A stretch of DNA of 64,000 nt, from NCBI GenBank assembly GCA_045580835.1, contig JAZNOM010000030.1, positions 1 to 64,000 on the forward strand, written 5' to 3'. Within the stretch, counting starts at the first letter, position 1, and the number at the start of each line of letters is the position of its first letter. This DNA comes from UMGS902 sp045580835. Lineage in GTDB: Bacteria; Bacillota; Clostridia; Oscillospirales; CAG-272. Below are positions 1 through 6,651 of this stretch, piece by piece. The notes below the pieces were generated by a model that was given only the letters and a program-made list of their open reading frames with translations, ran no database searches and was not told where the DNA came from. Made by a program: the position numbers and the translations under genes.

Positions 1-1
1 T

Positions 2-82
2 TACTTTGATATCTCTCCCCCTACAGAAAACCCCACAGAACCCCCTCGGTACTATTCTCGAAAATATAAACATAAGAGGTAA
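2..82 (+). CDS. C-terminal end of an upstream prophage gene (partial)
   Basis: An open frame enters from the left edge and ends at TAA (80-82). It gives 26 residues: a Pro/Thr/Glu stretch (PPTENPTEPP) and then a basic tail rich in Arg, Lys and Tyr. The stop lies seven bases before the next start codon, and the AGAGGT ribosome site of that gene overlaps the end of this frame, as expected for packed phage genes. A proline-rich linker followed by a basic end would suit a filamentous-phage minor coat or morphogenesis protein, but this is inference and no family can be named from so little. Confidence 0.4.
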   Translation, partial: YFDISPPTENPTEPPRYYSRKYKHKR

Positions 83-88
83 TTTACT

Positions 89-307
89 ATGTACTTTGTA
101 ATAATTGTACTTATTCCGGCTTTTCTTGGCTCTATAATAGTTAAACTATTCTCTATCTCTAAACAACTCTCTAACATAGATATAGATATCTCTCGTCTTG
201 AACTCAAACTTGATGATATCCATTCCGAATTATTCCCCACTAATCCTGATGACTCTTCCCTATATAGCAAACTTAAGTTAAGGGAAGATATGCGCGAAAA
301 GAAATAA
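89..307 (+). CDS. Small single-pass membrane protein with coiled coil, inovirus-like element
   Basis: This 72-residue protein has one N-terminal hydrophobic segment (about residues 2-20) followed by a charged, heptad-like region (about 24-72) with regularly spaced Ile/Leu, ending in a basic cluster. I recognise no family. AGAGGT lies 8 bases before the ATG. It sits upstream of a Zot-type ATPase in the same orientation, where filamentous phages keep coat and assembly genes, so a virion or assembly membrane protein is a reasonable inference. A mature major coat protein is less likely because the cytoplasmic part is long and coiled-coil-like. Confidence 0.6.
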   Translation: MYFVIIVLIPAFLGSIIVKLFSISKQLSNIDIDISRLELKLDDIHSELFPTNPDDSSLYSKLKLREDMREKK

Positions 308-550
308 ATTTTACCGTAGGTGTCCTTTCGCCAATACATAATTGATACCGCCGAAAGTCCGCCGAACGAAAATTGCAGTACACTTCCCGTTAGCGTAGCG
401 TCAGGGAGAGTGACAAAATATTGACTCGGCGGAAGACAAGCACAATGAAACAAATTTAAACGTTGTTCTTTCGGCGGTTATAAATTAGCAGTATACCCTC
501 TAGCGCGCAAGCGCGTACTAAACTATCTTACATAAGGAGAAATAAAATAA
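308..550. other. Non-coding prophage segment with nested inverted repeats
   Basis: No frame of useful length crosses these 243 bases. They hold a perfect 11-bp inverted repeat (347-357 with 468-478), inside it a 7-bp inverted repeat (359-365 with 426-432), and inside that an imperfect hairpin with CACTTCCC and GGGAGAGTG arms (about 380-412). A separate GC-rich hairpin with a GCAA loop lies at 503-514. Nested foldback structure in the only sizeable gap of a single-stranded-DNA phage is typical of replication origins and packaging signals. That role is inferred. Confidence 0.55.
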
Positions 551-778
551 ATGATTATTCCTGATTGGTTTTTCTTTTGCTCTGTTTTTATTCTTGCTCT
601 CATGATTTTTATTGTTGACTTTCCTTGTGTCCTTGAAAATTGGTCACTCCGTAAAGAACGCAATAAATTCCTTGACAAAATCCATAACCTCAAACGAGAA
701 AACCGCGAATTAAAACGCGAACTTCTCGACCTCAAAAAGAATACCCAAAACGAAAATACAAAGGTAGGTGAAAACTAA
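551..778 (+). CDS. Small membrane protein with coiled-coil tail, inovirus-like element
   Basis: This 75-residue protein has a very hydrophobic segment (about residues 5-28) followed by a long basic/acidic amphipathic helix (about 33-66, with repeated K-R-E-L patterns) that should form a coiled coil. AAGGAGA lies about a dozen bases upstream of the ATG. The TAA stop overlaps the ATG of the next gene (TAATG), indicating translational coupling. Architecture is like the protein at 89-307, so the two may be partners or diverged duplicates. No family recognised; a phage assembly or envelope role is inferred from position. Confidence 0.6.
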   Translation: MIIPDWFFFCSVFILALMIFIVDFPCVLENWSLRKERNKFLDKIHNLKRENRELKRELLDLKKNTQNENTKVGEN

Positions 779-909
779 TGTTTAGATTCTTGTTCATTGC
801 CGCGCTTGTTGTCGGCGTTATCTGTTGGTTTAAGTCTGTTTCCAACATCCGCAAGCATTTTGCAGAGAAAAAAGCGAAAAAGGCTAACGAGGTAAATACC
901 GCCGAGTGA
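778..909 (+). CDS. 43-residue hydrophobic peptide, coat-protein-like
   Basis: The ATG overlaps the preceding stop and the end overlaps the GTG start of the Zot gene (GAGTGA), so translation of three genes is chained. The peptide has a hydrophobic N-terminal half (residues 3-18) and a strongly basic middle (HFAEKKAKKA). Size, single membrane span and positive charge on the inner side resemble filamentous-phage coat proteins, whose basic end contacts DNA. It lacks an obvious leader peptide or acidic outer part, so a minor structural or assembly peptide is equally possible. Confidence 0.5.
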   Translation: MFRFLFIAALVVGVICWFKSVSNIRKHFAEKKAKKANEVNTAE

Positions 910-1880
910 TTTTCCTCATTGCCCTTGTTGTAGCAGTTATATATGTATGCTATAAGTGTTTCAAATCTTATCGACTTCCCAAAAACAATCTTATATGTTT
1001 CACCGGAACACTCGGTAGCGGAAAGACGTATCTTGCCGTAGCTCATGCGCTCCGTGAGTATAAGAGTCGCCGCCTAAAGCATTGGATATATAAGCATTTT
1101 AAGCTTATAGCGTACATATTCCCCGAAGCAAAATACCCCGCTAACCTCTATTCCAACATTCCTATACAAATCAATTCATCAAAGAAAAATCCTATCTACA
1201 GTAAACCTCTTACAAAGGAGCATCTTTTGATGTACAAGCTCCTCCCCGAAGGGAGCGTTGTCTTGATTGATGAAATAGGTCAGTTCTGTTCACAGTGGGA
1301 GTTTGACAACCCCTACGTAATGCAGAACATTCAAACTCTCGTCCGCTTCTTCCGTCACTTTACCAACGGTAAAATGTTCATGACAGACCAAGTCAGCGAT
1401 AATATTGTTAAACCCATCCGTGACCGTATCGGATATATTTATCAGCTTAACGATTTTCATCGTGCTTTCGGTGTACTTCCCTTTTATGAAGTCAACGTTG
1501 TTCCCATCCTCGCATTGGATAACGGGATGACCAACATTGAACAAGAGGACATTACCGATAACTTCTTCTTTGGCTTTTTGCCGTATAAGTGGCTTAAAAT
1601 TTCTCACTATGAAAGTAGATGCTTTAAAAAGCTCTATACAACAAATGCAGTAAGAGAAATTGGAGAGTATGATGAGCTTTATACAACATACCTCATAGAT
1701 ATGAGTGTATCAACAACCGTCAAAAAGGACTACAAAAAGGAAATTGACAAATATAAAGATTACCTTTATGACCGTTTTGACGAGGACGGCGCTATCCGTC
1801 CGAAATTCAGCGAAAAACAAACCGAAAAGAAAACTCCTATATCTGTAACTATACCGGATATAGTTATTCCCAAGGTTTAA
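906..1880 (+). CDS. zot: Zot-domain ATPase, filamentous phage assembly protein (pI-like)
   Basis: Zot/pI proteins are inner-membrane P-loop ATPases that drive filamentous phage extrusion. This 324-residue protein has an N-terminal membrane span (about residues 2-19), a Walker A box GTLGSGKT (34-41) and a Walker B box VVLIDE (118-123). The usual pI layout is a cytoplasmic ATPase first and a membrane span in the C-terminal half, so the N-terminal anchor is unusual; the C-terminal 80 residues are charged and Lys/Pro-rich. The start is GTG overlapping the stop of the upstream peptide. Genes for Rep and a recombinase follow directly. The Zot name refers to fold only and does not imply a toxin. Confidence 0.85.
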   Translation: MIFLIALVVAVIYVCYKCFKSYRLPKNNLICFTGTLGSGKTYLAVAHALREYKSRRLKHWIYKHFKLIAYIFPEAKYPANLYSNIPIQINSSKKNPIYSKPLTKEHLLMYKLLPEGSVVLIDEIGQFCSQWEFDNPYVMQNIQTLVRFFRHFTNGKMFMTDQVSDNIVKPIRDRIGYIYQLNDFHRAFGVLPFYEVNVVPILALDNGMTNIEQEDITDNFFFGFLPYKWLKISHYESRCFKKLYTTNAVREIGEYDELYTTYLIDMSVSTTVKKDYKKEIDKYKDYLYDRFDEDGAIRPKFSEKQTEKKTPISVTIPDIVIPKV

Positions 1881-1898
1881 GAAAGGATGTGACCGCAT

Positions 1899-2864
1899 AT
1901 GCAGGACTTGAACGATATAGCGTTGTTCACGGATAACCGTGTAAAACCCGCTATAGATAAAGTCAGTATATGCGGTCGTTCTGATTTAGATATCCTTAAC
2001 GATGATATAGAGTCGCTTGTTGCTCGTCACGGTAATAACCAATTTCAATATAAACGTACAACAAGCCTTAAATATATGGGCTATAGAGTTCTTCACGAAA
2101 TATCCTATAAACACCGTCATGATAACGGTACATACGAAAAGTATACACTTTCACTCTTTATTTGTCTTAACGGTAATGCAGGCGGTACGACTTTCAAAGA
2201 ACAACGCAAATTTAAAATAGAATTTAACCCACAAAAATTTCAAATCCCCGATTGGCTTGCACATTATTTTTGTGTTAAAGGGTATTTTGTAGAAGAAGTT
2301 AAAAACATTGACCTTGCTTTTGACTTCATGGGATTTAATAAAAAAGATTTTCAATATGTCTTAAATAGCGGTAATACTACAACTGCAAGCATCGGCACTA
2401 TGAACAATAAAACCGAGTATATAGGTTTTGCTGATAAAACGAATAATCGTATTAAAATATATGATAAGAAAAAAGAGCGTAAAAAATATTACGAAATTGA
2501 AAAAGAAACTGCACGTCTTGAAATTACCTTAAAATATTCACACAGGTATAAACAGAAAAAACTCCGTCCGTTTGAATTCACTCAACTTCAAAAATCCGCA
2601 CTTGCTATTGAACAAGTATACATAACAAATAACACTGCTAAAGATGTACTTACATTCGCCCTTTCTCGCTTATCCGAGGAGGATTTAATGCTTGCACTCT
2701 CTATGATGAGTGTAAACTCTCGCAAGAAATATAAACAACAACTTAAACAACAATCAGGTTATAAGCTTGTATGTAACGTTGAACATATGTATTATTTTAT
2801 AACCGATAACATAAATTCTATACTTGATAAATGTTGCATTTTTTATGAATTCCCAGAATATTAA
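1899..2864 (+). CDS. Phage/plasmid replication initiation protein (Rep_trans-like)
   Basis: This 321-residue protein resembles replication initiation factors of filamentous phages and rolling-circle plasmids (RstA / Rep_trans group), which nick the double-stranded form at the origin. Visible hallmarks are the central block around residues 170-215 with the spacing FADKTNNRIKIYDKKKE and then ARLEITLK, typical of this family. Catalytic residues cannot be assigned safely by eye. It begins 18 bases after the Zot stop, with AAAGGA about 12 bases before ATG. Codon use is AT-rich, like its neighbours. Its target origin would most likely be the structured gap at 308-550. Confidence 0.75.
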   Translation: MQDLNDIALFTDNRVKPAIDKVSICGRSDLDILNDDIESLVARHGNNQFQYKRTTSLKYMGYRVLHEISYKHRHDNGTYEKYTLSLFICLNGNAGGTTFKEQRKFKIEFNPQKFQIPDWLAHYFCVKGYFVEEVKNIDLAFDFMGFNKKDFQYVLNSGNTTTASIGTMNNKTEYIGFADKTNNRIKIYDKKKERKKYYEIEKETARLEITLKYSHRYKQKKLRPFEFTQLQKSALAIEQVYITNNTAKDVLTFALSRLSEEDLMLALSMMSVNSRKKYKQQLKQQSGYKLVCNVEHMYYFITDNINSILDKCCIFYEFPEY

Positions 2865-2879
2865 AGAGAGGTGTAAAAC

Positions 2880-3740
2880 ATGACATTGTCCGTGCTTCGT
2901 GAGTTTTATTTAAAAATCAAAACCGCCTCCGGCATTGCTGAAAATACATATATCTACTATGATAAAACCTCACTCATGTTTCTTGACTTTGTCGGTCATG
3001 ATATTGAAAGCTCCGCGCTGACCTATGAGCATATTACAGACTACCTCCAATATCTACGTACTATTCCCACTATTAACACAATTTCAATACAAACTTATGC
3101 ACGTGGTTGCCGTTGCTTTATTTCTTGGCTTGCAAAGAACGATTATATAGATATGTCTATCTTTGTTAAGTTCAAGCTCCCTAAAGCAGAAAAACCCATG
3201 ATAAACATACTTACAGAGGAAGAACAAAAACGGCTATATAACTGCTTTGACCTTGATACAACGCTCGGACTCCGTGACTTTCTTATCTGCTCTCTTATGT
3301 TTGGTAGTGGTATGCGCCGCGCAGAAGTTGCAGGAGTACGCACAGAAAATATATTCAGCGATTATATAATTGTACTTGGTAAAGGCAATAAAGAGCGTTG
3401 CGCACCTATTCCCGATACTATCTACCCACTTATTCAAAGATATATAAAAACCGTCTCACCTAAAGAATTTTTGTTTCTAAAGGCTGACGGCACACCAATA
3501 CAGATTACAACCGTTAAGTGTCTGTTTAAACGTCTTAAAAAGCAAAGCGAAATTCCTCGCCTATCCCCTCACCTGCTCCGTCATACATTCGCTACACTGT
3601 ATTTTGATAACGGCGGCAGTATATACAACCTCTCTACCATCCTTGGTCATTCTAACCTCGAAATAACCAAACGCTATATGCATCTCTCACGCAAAGCCAT
3701 ATTAAAAGACTTCAACCAATATACCCCATTACAATTTTAA
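2880..3740 (+). CDS. Tyrosine recombinase / integrase (XerC-D type)
   Basis: This 286-residue site-specific recombinase probably integrates and excises the element. It has an N-terminal SAM-like core-binding domain (about 1-95) and a C-terminal catalytic domain with the full set: Arg in GSGMRRAE, Lys in GKGNKER, HLLRHTF, the second His in LGHSNLEIT and the Tyr nucleophile in KRYMHLS. AGAGGTG precedes the ATG by a few bases. It is the last gene of the phage-like operon and is followed by a strong terminator. Most inoviruses rely on host XerCD, so an own recombinase suggests independent integration, possibly into the tRNA-Lys gene to the right. Confidence 0.88.
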   Translation: MTLSVLREFYLKIKTASGIAENTYIYYDKTSLMFLDFVGHDIESSALTYEHITDYLQYLRTIPTINTISIQTYARGCRCFISWLAKNDYIDMSIFVKFKLPKAEKPMINILTEEEQKRLYNCFDLDTTLGLRDFLICSLMFGSGMRRAEVAGVRTENIFSDYIIVLGKGNKERCAPIPDTIYPLIQRYIKTVSPKEFLFLKADGTPIQITTVKCLFKRLKKQSEIPRLSPHLLRHTFATLYFDNGGSIYNLSTILGHSNLEITKRYMHLSRKAILKDFNQYTPLQF

Positions 3741-3783
3741 CGTAATGCGCAGCATTACTACCTTACGCGCGAAGCGCAATAAC

Positions 3784-3822
3784 GGCGCGGAAATACATCG
3801 TATTCCGCGCCGCGAATTTTTT
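3784..3822 (+). terminator. Intrinsic terminator of the prophage operon
   Basis: A 12-bp GC-rich stem with a single-base bulge (3784-3796 with 3800-3811) and a 3-base loop is followed by CGAA and six T (3817-3822). It lies 44 bases after the recombinase stop, separated from it by two smaller hairpins (GTAATGC/GCATTAC and a GCGC stem). Confidence 0.8.
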
Positions 3823-3854
3823 CGTCATTATATACAAAAATTAAGGTAAAATTT

Positions 3855-3918
3855 TGTCACACATTGTGTGGATTGTTTTTACAAATCTATTGTAATTTCA
3901 CACAATGTGTGATATAAT
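3855..3918 (+). promoter_or_regulatory. Promoter with two palindromic operators
   Basis: A promoter reads TTGTAA (3890-3895), 17 bp, TATAAT (3913-3918). The spacer is filled by a perfect odd palindrome with arms TCACACA/TGTGTGA. A near-identical copy (TCACACA T TGTGTGG) lies about 40 bp upstream. Two matching dyads, one inside the core promoter, are typical of repressor control. It drives the 40-residue gene at 3971. The repressor is not identified; it could be the HTH protein at 4580 or one outside the window. Confidence 0.7.
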
Positions 3919-3932
3919 TAAAGAGGATAAGG

Positions 3933-3950
3933 CGAGTGGCTAACCACTCG
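3933..3950 (+). promoter_or_regulatory. Leader hairpin before the 40-residue gene
   Basis: A 7-bp stem CGAGTGG/CCACTCG with loop CTAA sits just after the predicted transcription start and before the AAAGGAGAAAGGA ribosome site. Related arms (GAGTGGT/ACCACTC) recur at 4104-4137 and, less exactly, at 4943-4990. Confidence 0.5.
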
Positions 3951-3970
3951 AAGAGAAAGGAGAAAGGAAC

Positions 3971-4093
3971 ATGGAAGAGATGTCTTGCGTAGAACTGCAA
4001 AACCGCTTATTCAACCGCTTAATAGAGCGACTTGATGCAGATGGTTTTACTTCGGAGCAGATACTTAAAATCTTAATCTATCTTATGGATTAA
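3971..4093 (+). CDS. 40-residue hypothetical peptide
   Basis: The ATG follows a purine-rich ribosome site (AAAGGAGAAAGGA) and an operator-controlled promoter, so expression looks real despite the length. The peptide is acidic and helical, with an amphipathic pattern and the ending ILIYLMD. I recognise no family. Position between the recombinase and an HTH gene suggests a regulatory or anti-repressor peptide of the mobile element; this is inference from context only. Confidence 0.5.
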   Translation: MEEMSCVELQNRLFNRLIERLDADGFTSEQILKILIYLMD

Positions 4094-4103
4094 GAAAAGA
4101 AAA

Positions 4104-4137
4104 TAGAGTGGTAACCGCTCCAACGAACACCACTCTA
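4104..4137 (+). terminator. Hairpin after the 40-residue gene
   Basis: A 9-bp stem TAGAGTGGT/ACCACTCTA with a 16-base loop lies 10 bases after the stop. There is no U-tract after it, so termination would be weak; it may instead be a protein-binding dyad related to the hairpin at 3933-3950. A further 9-bp stem AGACACAAG/CTTGTGTCT with a 14-base loop follows at 4159-4190. Confidence 0.4.
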
Positions 4138-4236
4138 TAAAGTCAAGGAGATGCAGTCAGACACAAGCCTTAACCTTATCTCTTGTGTCTTGATTGTATC
4201 ATAGAAAAATATATAATGTCAAGGAGAAAATGAAAG

Positions 4237-4533
4237 ATGACATACAGAATGAAAGTTGTAATTTGCAATCCCGAAACCCCTGCCGGTATGATTAGTGATT
4301 TAATGTTTAATCTTATGTGTTATTTTATTCGTGATGAAGATGATTACGGTCGTAAGACATATTTAAACATTGTAAGTGATGATGAGCGCTTTGCGCAGTA
4401 TTATGACTTGCGCTATGATAAGAGTTATGAAAGAGGTCAAGAAATGCGTTATCTTACCGATTGGGCTTATTGGTATTGGTCAGGTAAAAAAGGCGCATAT
4501 AAGGTTAAGTATATTGAAGTATCTCATGCTTGA
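4237..4533 (+). CDS. 98-residue hypothetical protein
   Basis: The frame begins at ATG after AAGGAG (4221-4226). The product is rich in Tyr, Asp and Arg with several aromatic pairs (WAYWYW) and no membrane segment or recognisable motif. AT-rich codon use matches the prophage genes rather than the host. Its stop overlaps the -35 box of the following HTH gene. I cannot assign a function; it looks like a small accessory gene of the element. Confidence 0.5.
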   Translation: MTYRMKVVICNPETPAGMISDLMFNLMCYFIRDEDDYGRKTYLNIVSDDERFAQYYDLRYDKSYERGQEMRYLTDWAYWYWSGKKGAYKVKYIEVSHA

Positions 4534-4580
4534 CAATACCGCCAAAGTTATGGTATCATCTTTTCAAAGAGGTGATACCA
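4530..4580 (+). promoter_or_regulatory. Promoter and dyad of the HTH gene
   Basis: TTGACA (4530-4535), 18 bp, TATCAT (4554-4559). A 7-bp inverted repeat GGTATCA/TGATACC covers the -10 box and reaches up to the ATG, enclosing the ribosome site. This is a plausible autorepression operator for the HTH protein. Confidence 0.6.
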
Positions 4581-4768
4581 TGACAGAAATAAAAGAACTC
4601 CGCAAACGCTACGGATTTACACAACAAGCCTTTGCTGATTATCTTGAGATACCCAAAAGAAGTATAGAAAGCTGGGAAACAGATAGTCCCACCGCTTCCC
4701 GTTCCTGCCCTGCCTATCTTGTTAAACTCATAGCGTATAAACTCGCTCATGAATTTCCCGAAAAGTAA
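4580..4768 (+). CDS. Small XRE-type helix-turn-helix regulator
   Basis: This 62-residue protein consists of one helix-turn-helix domain. The pattern IKELRKRYGFTQQAFADYLE followed by IPKRSIESWE is the Cro/CI-type HTH with the Gln-Gln and Ser-Trp-Glu hallmarks. The longer in-frame extension upstream lacks a ribosome site; AAGAGGTGATACC directly precedes this ATG. The dyad spanning its own -10 box suggests autoregulation. It probably controls genes of the neighbouring mobile element, but the palindromes at the 3890 promoter have a different sequence, so it may not be their repressor. Confidence 0.78.
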   Translation: MTEIKELRKRYGFTQQAFADYLEIPKRSIESWETDSPTASRSCPAYLVKLIAYKLAHEFPEK

Positions 4769-4795
4769 GGACTGCTTGCCGCAGTCCTTTTTTTT
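4769..4795 (+). terminator. Intrinsic terminator after HTH gene
   Basis: A 7-bp stem GGACTGC/GCAGTCC with loop TTGCC is followed by eight T, starting right after the stop codon. Confidence 0.88.
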
Positions 4796-5057
4796 ATGTC
4801 AAAGTTTACCAATCGCACCAACCAAGGAAGGCTACTTCCTTACCAAGCCAAACGCGTGCCCTGTTAGGGGTCAAGCCGACAAGAAGAAAACTAAAGGTAT
4901 ATGTAATCTTAAATAATAACAAAGCAAATGGAAAAATAAAAAGAGTAGTCGGTTGAGCGTCAGCGCATCCGCAGATGCGCAACCACTCTATAAAAATATC
5001 GCCCTATGTATAATAAGGGCGATAAACTATCAAATTTTGACACCCCTATATCAAACA
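4796..5057. other. Non-coding border segment between element and tRNA-Lys
   Basis: There is no convincing gene. The segment holds several hairpins: AAGGAAG/CTTCCTT near 4830, GCGCATC/GATGCGC with loop CGCA near 4963-4980, and ATCGCCCT/AAGGGCGAT at 4999-5024. The string ACCACTCTATAAA at 4982-4994 repeats the one at 4129-4141. It probably contains the right end of the mobile element. Confidence 0.5.
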
Positions 5058-5085
5058 ACAAAAAAGCAGATACTTTCGTATCTGC
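5058..5085 (-). terminator. Terminator of tRNA-Lys
   Basis: On the minus strand the CCA end of the tRNA is followed by an 8-bp stem GCAGATAC/GTATCTGC with a GAAA loop and six T. Confidence 0.85.
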
Positions 5086-5088
5086 TCT

Positions 5089-5164
5089 TGGTGCTCCTGC
5101 GGAGAATCGAACTCCGGACACCATGATTAAAAGTCATGTGCTCTACCGGCTGAGCTACAGGGGC
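5089..5164 (-). tRNA. tRNA-Lys (anticodon UUU)
   Basis: A 76-base cloverleaf on the minus strand: acceptor GCCCCTG paired with CAGGAGC, D-arm GCTC...GAGC, anticodon loop CTTTTAA with anticodon TTT, T-arm with GTTCGATTC, and an encoded CCA. Its 3' end points towards the phage-like element, the orientation expected if the element integrated at the tRNA 3' end. Confidence 0.95.
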
Positions 5165-5221
5165 GTTTTCAGCACTCAATTATATTAACACAACGAAACC
5201 GTTTTGTCAACACCTTTTTCT

Positions 5222-5252
5222 AAAAAATACCGCCGTTTTTTAGGCGGCGGTA
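5222..5252 (-). terminator. Terminator of eno
   Basis: On the minus strand an 8-bp stem TACCGCCG/CGGCGGTA is followed by a T-rich tract, 12 bases after the eno stop. Confidence 0.85.
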
Positions 5253-5263
5253 CACTTTTTAGC

Positions 5264-6526
5264 TTATATACCGAAATGTGCGCCCGAATTTAGTGAACTT
5301 TCAATGCGTAAAAGTCTGTTATACTTGGCAACTCGTTCGCTTCTACAGGGCGCCCCTGTTTTTATGAAAGGTGCATTTGTACCAACTGCCAGATCTGCGA
5401 TTGTGGTATCCTCGGTTTCACCTGAACGATGCGAAAGAACATATCTATATCCATTAGACTTTGCCTTTACAATTACGTTTATCGTTTCACTGATTGTGCC
5501 AATCTGGTTTGGTTTGATCAAAATCGCATTTGCTGCGTCGGCTTCGATTCCCATCACTAATCTTTTAGTGTTGGTAACAAACAAATCATCACCTACGAGC
5601 ATTGTACGGTCGCCAAGTTTTTGTGTCAGCTTTGCCCAACCCGCAAAATCTGTTTGGTCAAGTGCATCTTCTATTGAATAGATAGGATATTTATTTATAA
5701 GTGATTCCCAATACCCAATTAATTCATCGGTTTGCATTTCAGTACCGCGCTTGGGAAACTTATACTTTTCGCCCACAAACCACTCGCTGCTTGCGGCGTC
5801 TAATGCTATTTTTACCGTTTCTGTGTTGTATCCGGCGGCATCTATGGCCTCGCATATAAGTTTTATAGCATCTTCATCGCCGTCAAGACTCGGGGCATAT
5901 CCGCCTTCATCGCCGACGGCTGTGTTCAGTCCCTTTTTCTTTATGATGCTACCCAACGTATGATAGATTTCAGAACCTATGCGTAGTGCTTCGGAAAAAT
6001 TTTCGGCTCCAATAGGCATTATCATAAATTCTTGAATATCGACATTGTTTGATGCATGAGCTCCACCGTTTAAAATGTTCATCATAGGTATTGGAAGATT
6101 CTTTGCCGAAACGCCTCCGATATATTTAAAAAGCGGCATGTGATAGGAATTGGCCGCCGCTCTTGAGCAAGCCATAGAAACTGCTAAAATTGCATTTGCA
6201 CCAAGCTTTGACTTGTTGTCAGTACCGTCAAGTTCACACATTATTCTGTCAATCTCGTGTTGTTCAAACGCTGATACTCCTATAAGCGTTGGGCAAATTT
6301 TTTTATTGATATTGCATACCGCATCAAGCACACCTTTTCCACCGTAACGAGTGCTTGAAGTATCACGCAACTCATGAGCTTCAAATTTTCCTGTTGATGC
6401 GCCGGAAGGAACACTCGCCATGCCGACAGAGCCATCACTTAACATTACGGATGCCTCAACTGTAGGATTACCGCGTGAATCCAATATTTCTCTACCGCAA
6501 ACTTTTACTATATTAACTTTGCTCAT
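5264..6526 (-). CDS. eno: Enolase (phosphopyruvate hydratase)
   Basis: Glycolytic enzyme converting 2-phosphoglycerate to phosphoenolpyruvate with Mg2+. The 420-residue protein shows the family landmarks: N-terminal REILDSRGNPTVEA, the flexible loop GASTG, GDEGGYAP, the metal-binding SIEDALDQTD and GDDLFVTN, KPNQIGT with the catalytic Lys, and SHRSGETEDTTIADLAV. Length is slightly below the usual 430. AGGAGGGG precedes the ATG. It is a single-gene transcript with its own terminator. Paired with the PEP carboxykinase nearby, it links the glycolytic and anaplerotic handling of phosphoenolpyruvate. Confidence 0.98.
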   Translation of the reverse strand: MSKVNIVKVCGREILDSRGNPTVEASVMLSDGSVGMASVPSGASTGKFEAHELRDTSSTRYGGKGVLDAVCNINKKICPTLIGVSAFEQHEIDRIMCELDGTDNKSKLGANAILAVSMACSRAAANSYHMPLFKYIGGVSAKNLPIPMMNILNGGAHASNNVDIQEFMIMPIGAENFSEALRIGSEIYHTLGSIIKKKGLNTAVGDEGGYAPSLDGDEDAIKLICEAIDAAGYNTETVKIALDAASSEWFVGEKYKFPKRGTEMQTDELIGYWESLINKYPIYSIEDALDQTDFAGWAKLTQKLGDRTMLVGDDLFVTNTKRLVMGIEADAANAILIKPNQIGTISETINVIVKAKSNGYRYVLSHRSGETEDTTIADLAVGTNAPFIKTGAPCRSERVAKYNRLLRIESSLNSGAHFGI

Positions 6527-6651
6527 TCTTTCCCCTCCTGAAAAAAACTAATAGTATTATTAGCAAAAATTATCTAAACATTCTCTAAAATACGAATAAT
6601 TCTGCGCATACTTTTGCATATACTGATAGAAAACATATTTTGAGGTGAAAC

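Noticed and set aside
906..1880. Reading Zot as an enterotoxin
   Set aside because: The domain name comes from a cholera phage gene; here the P-loop ATPase in a phage operon indicates virion assembly.
5006..5188. A 60-codon frame crossing the tRNA-Lys gene
   Set aside because: It translates a tRNA and its terminator and has no ribosome site.
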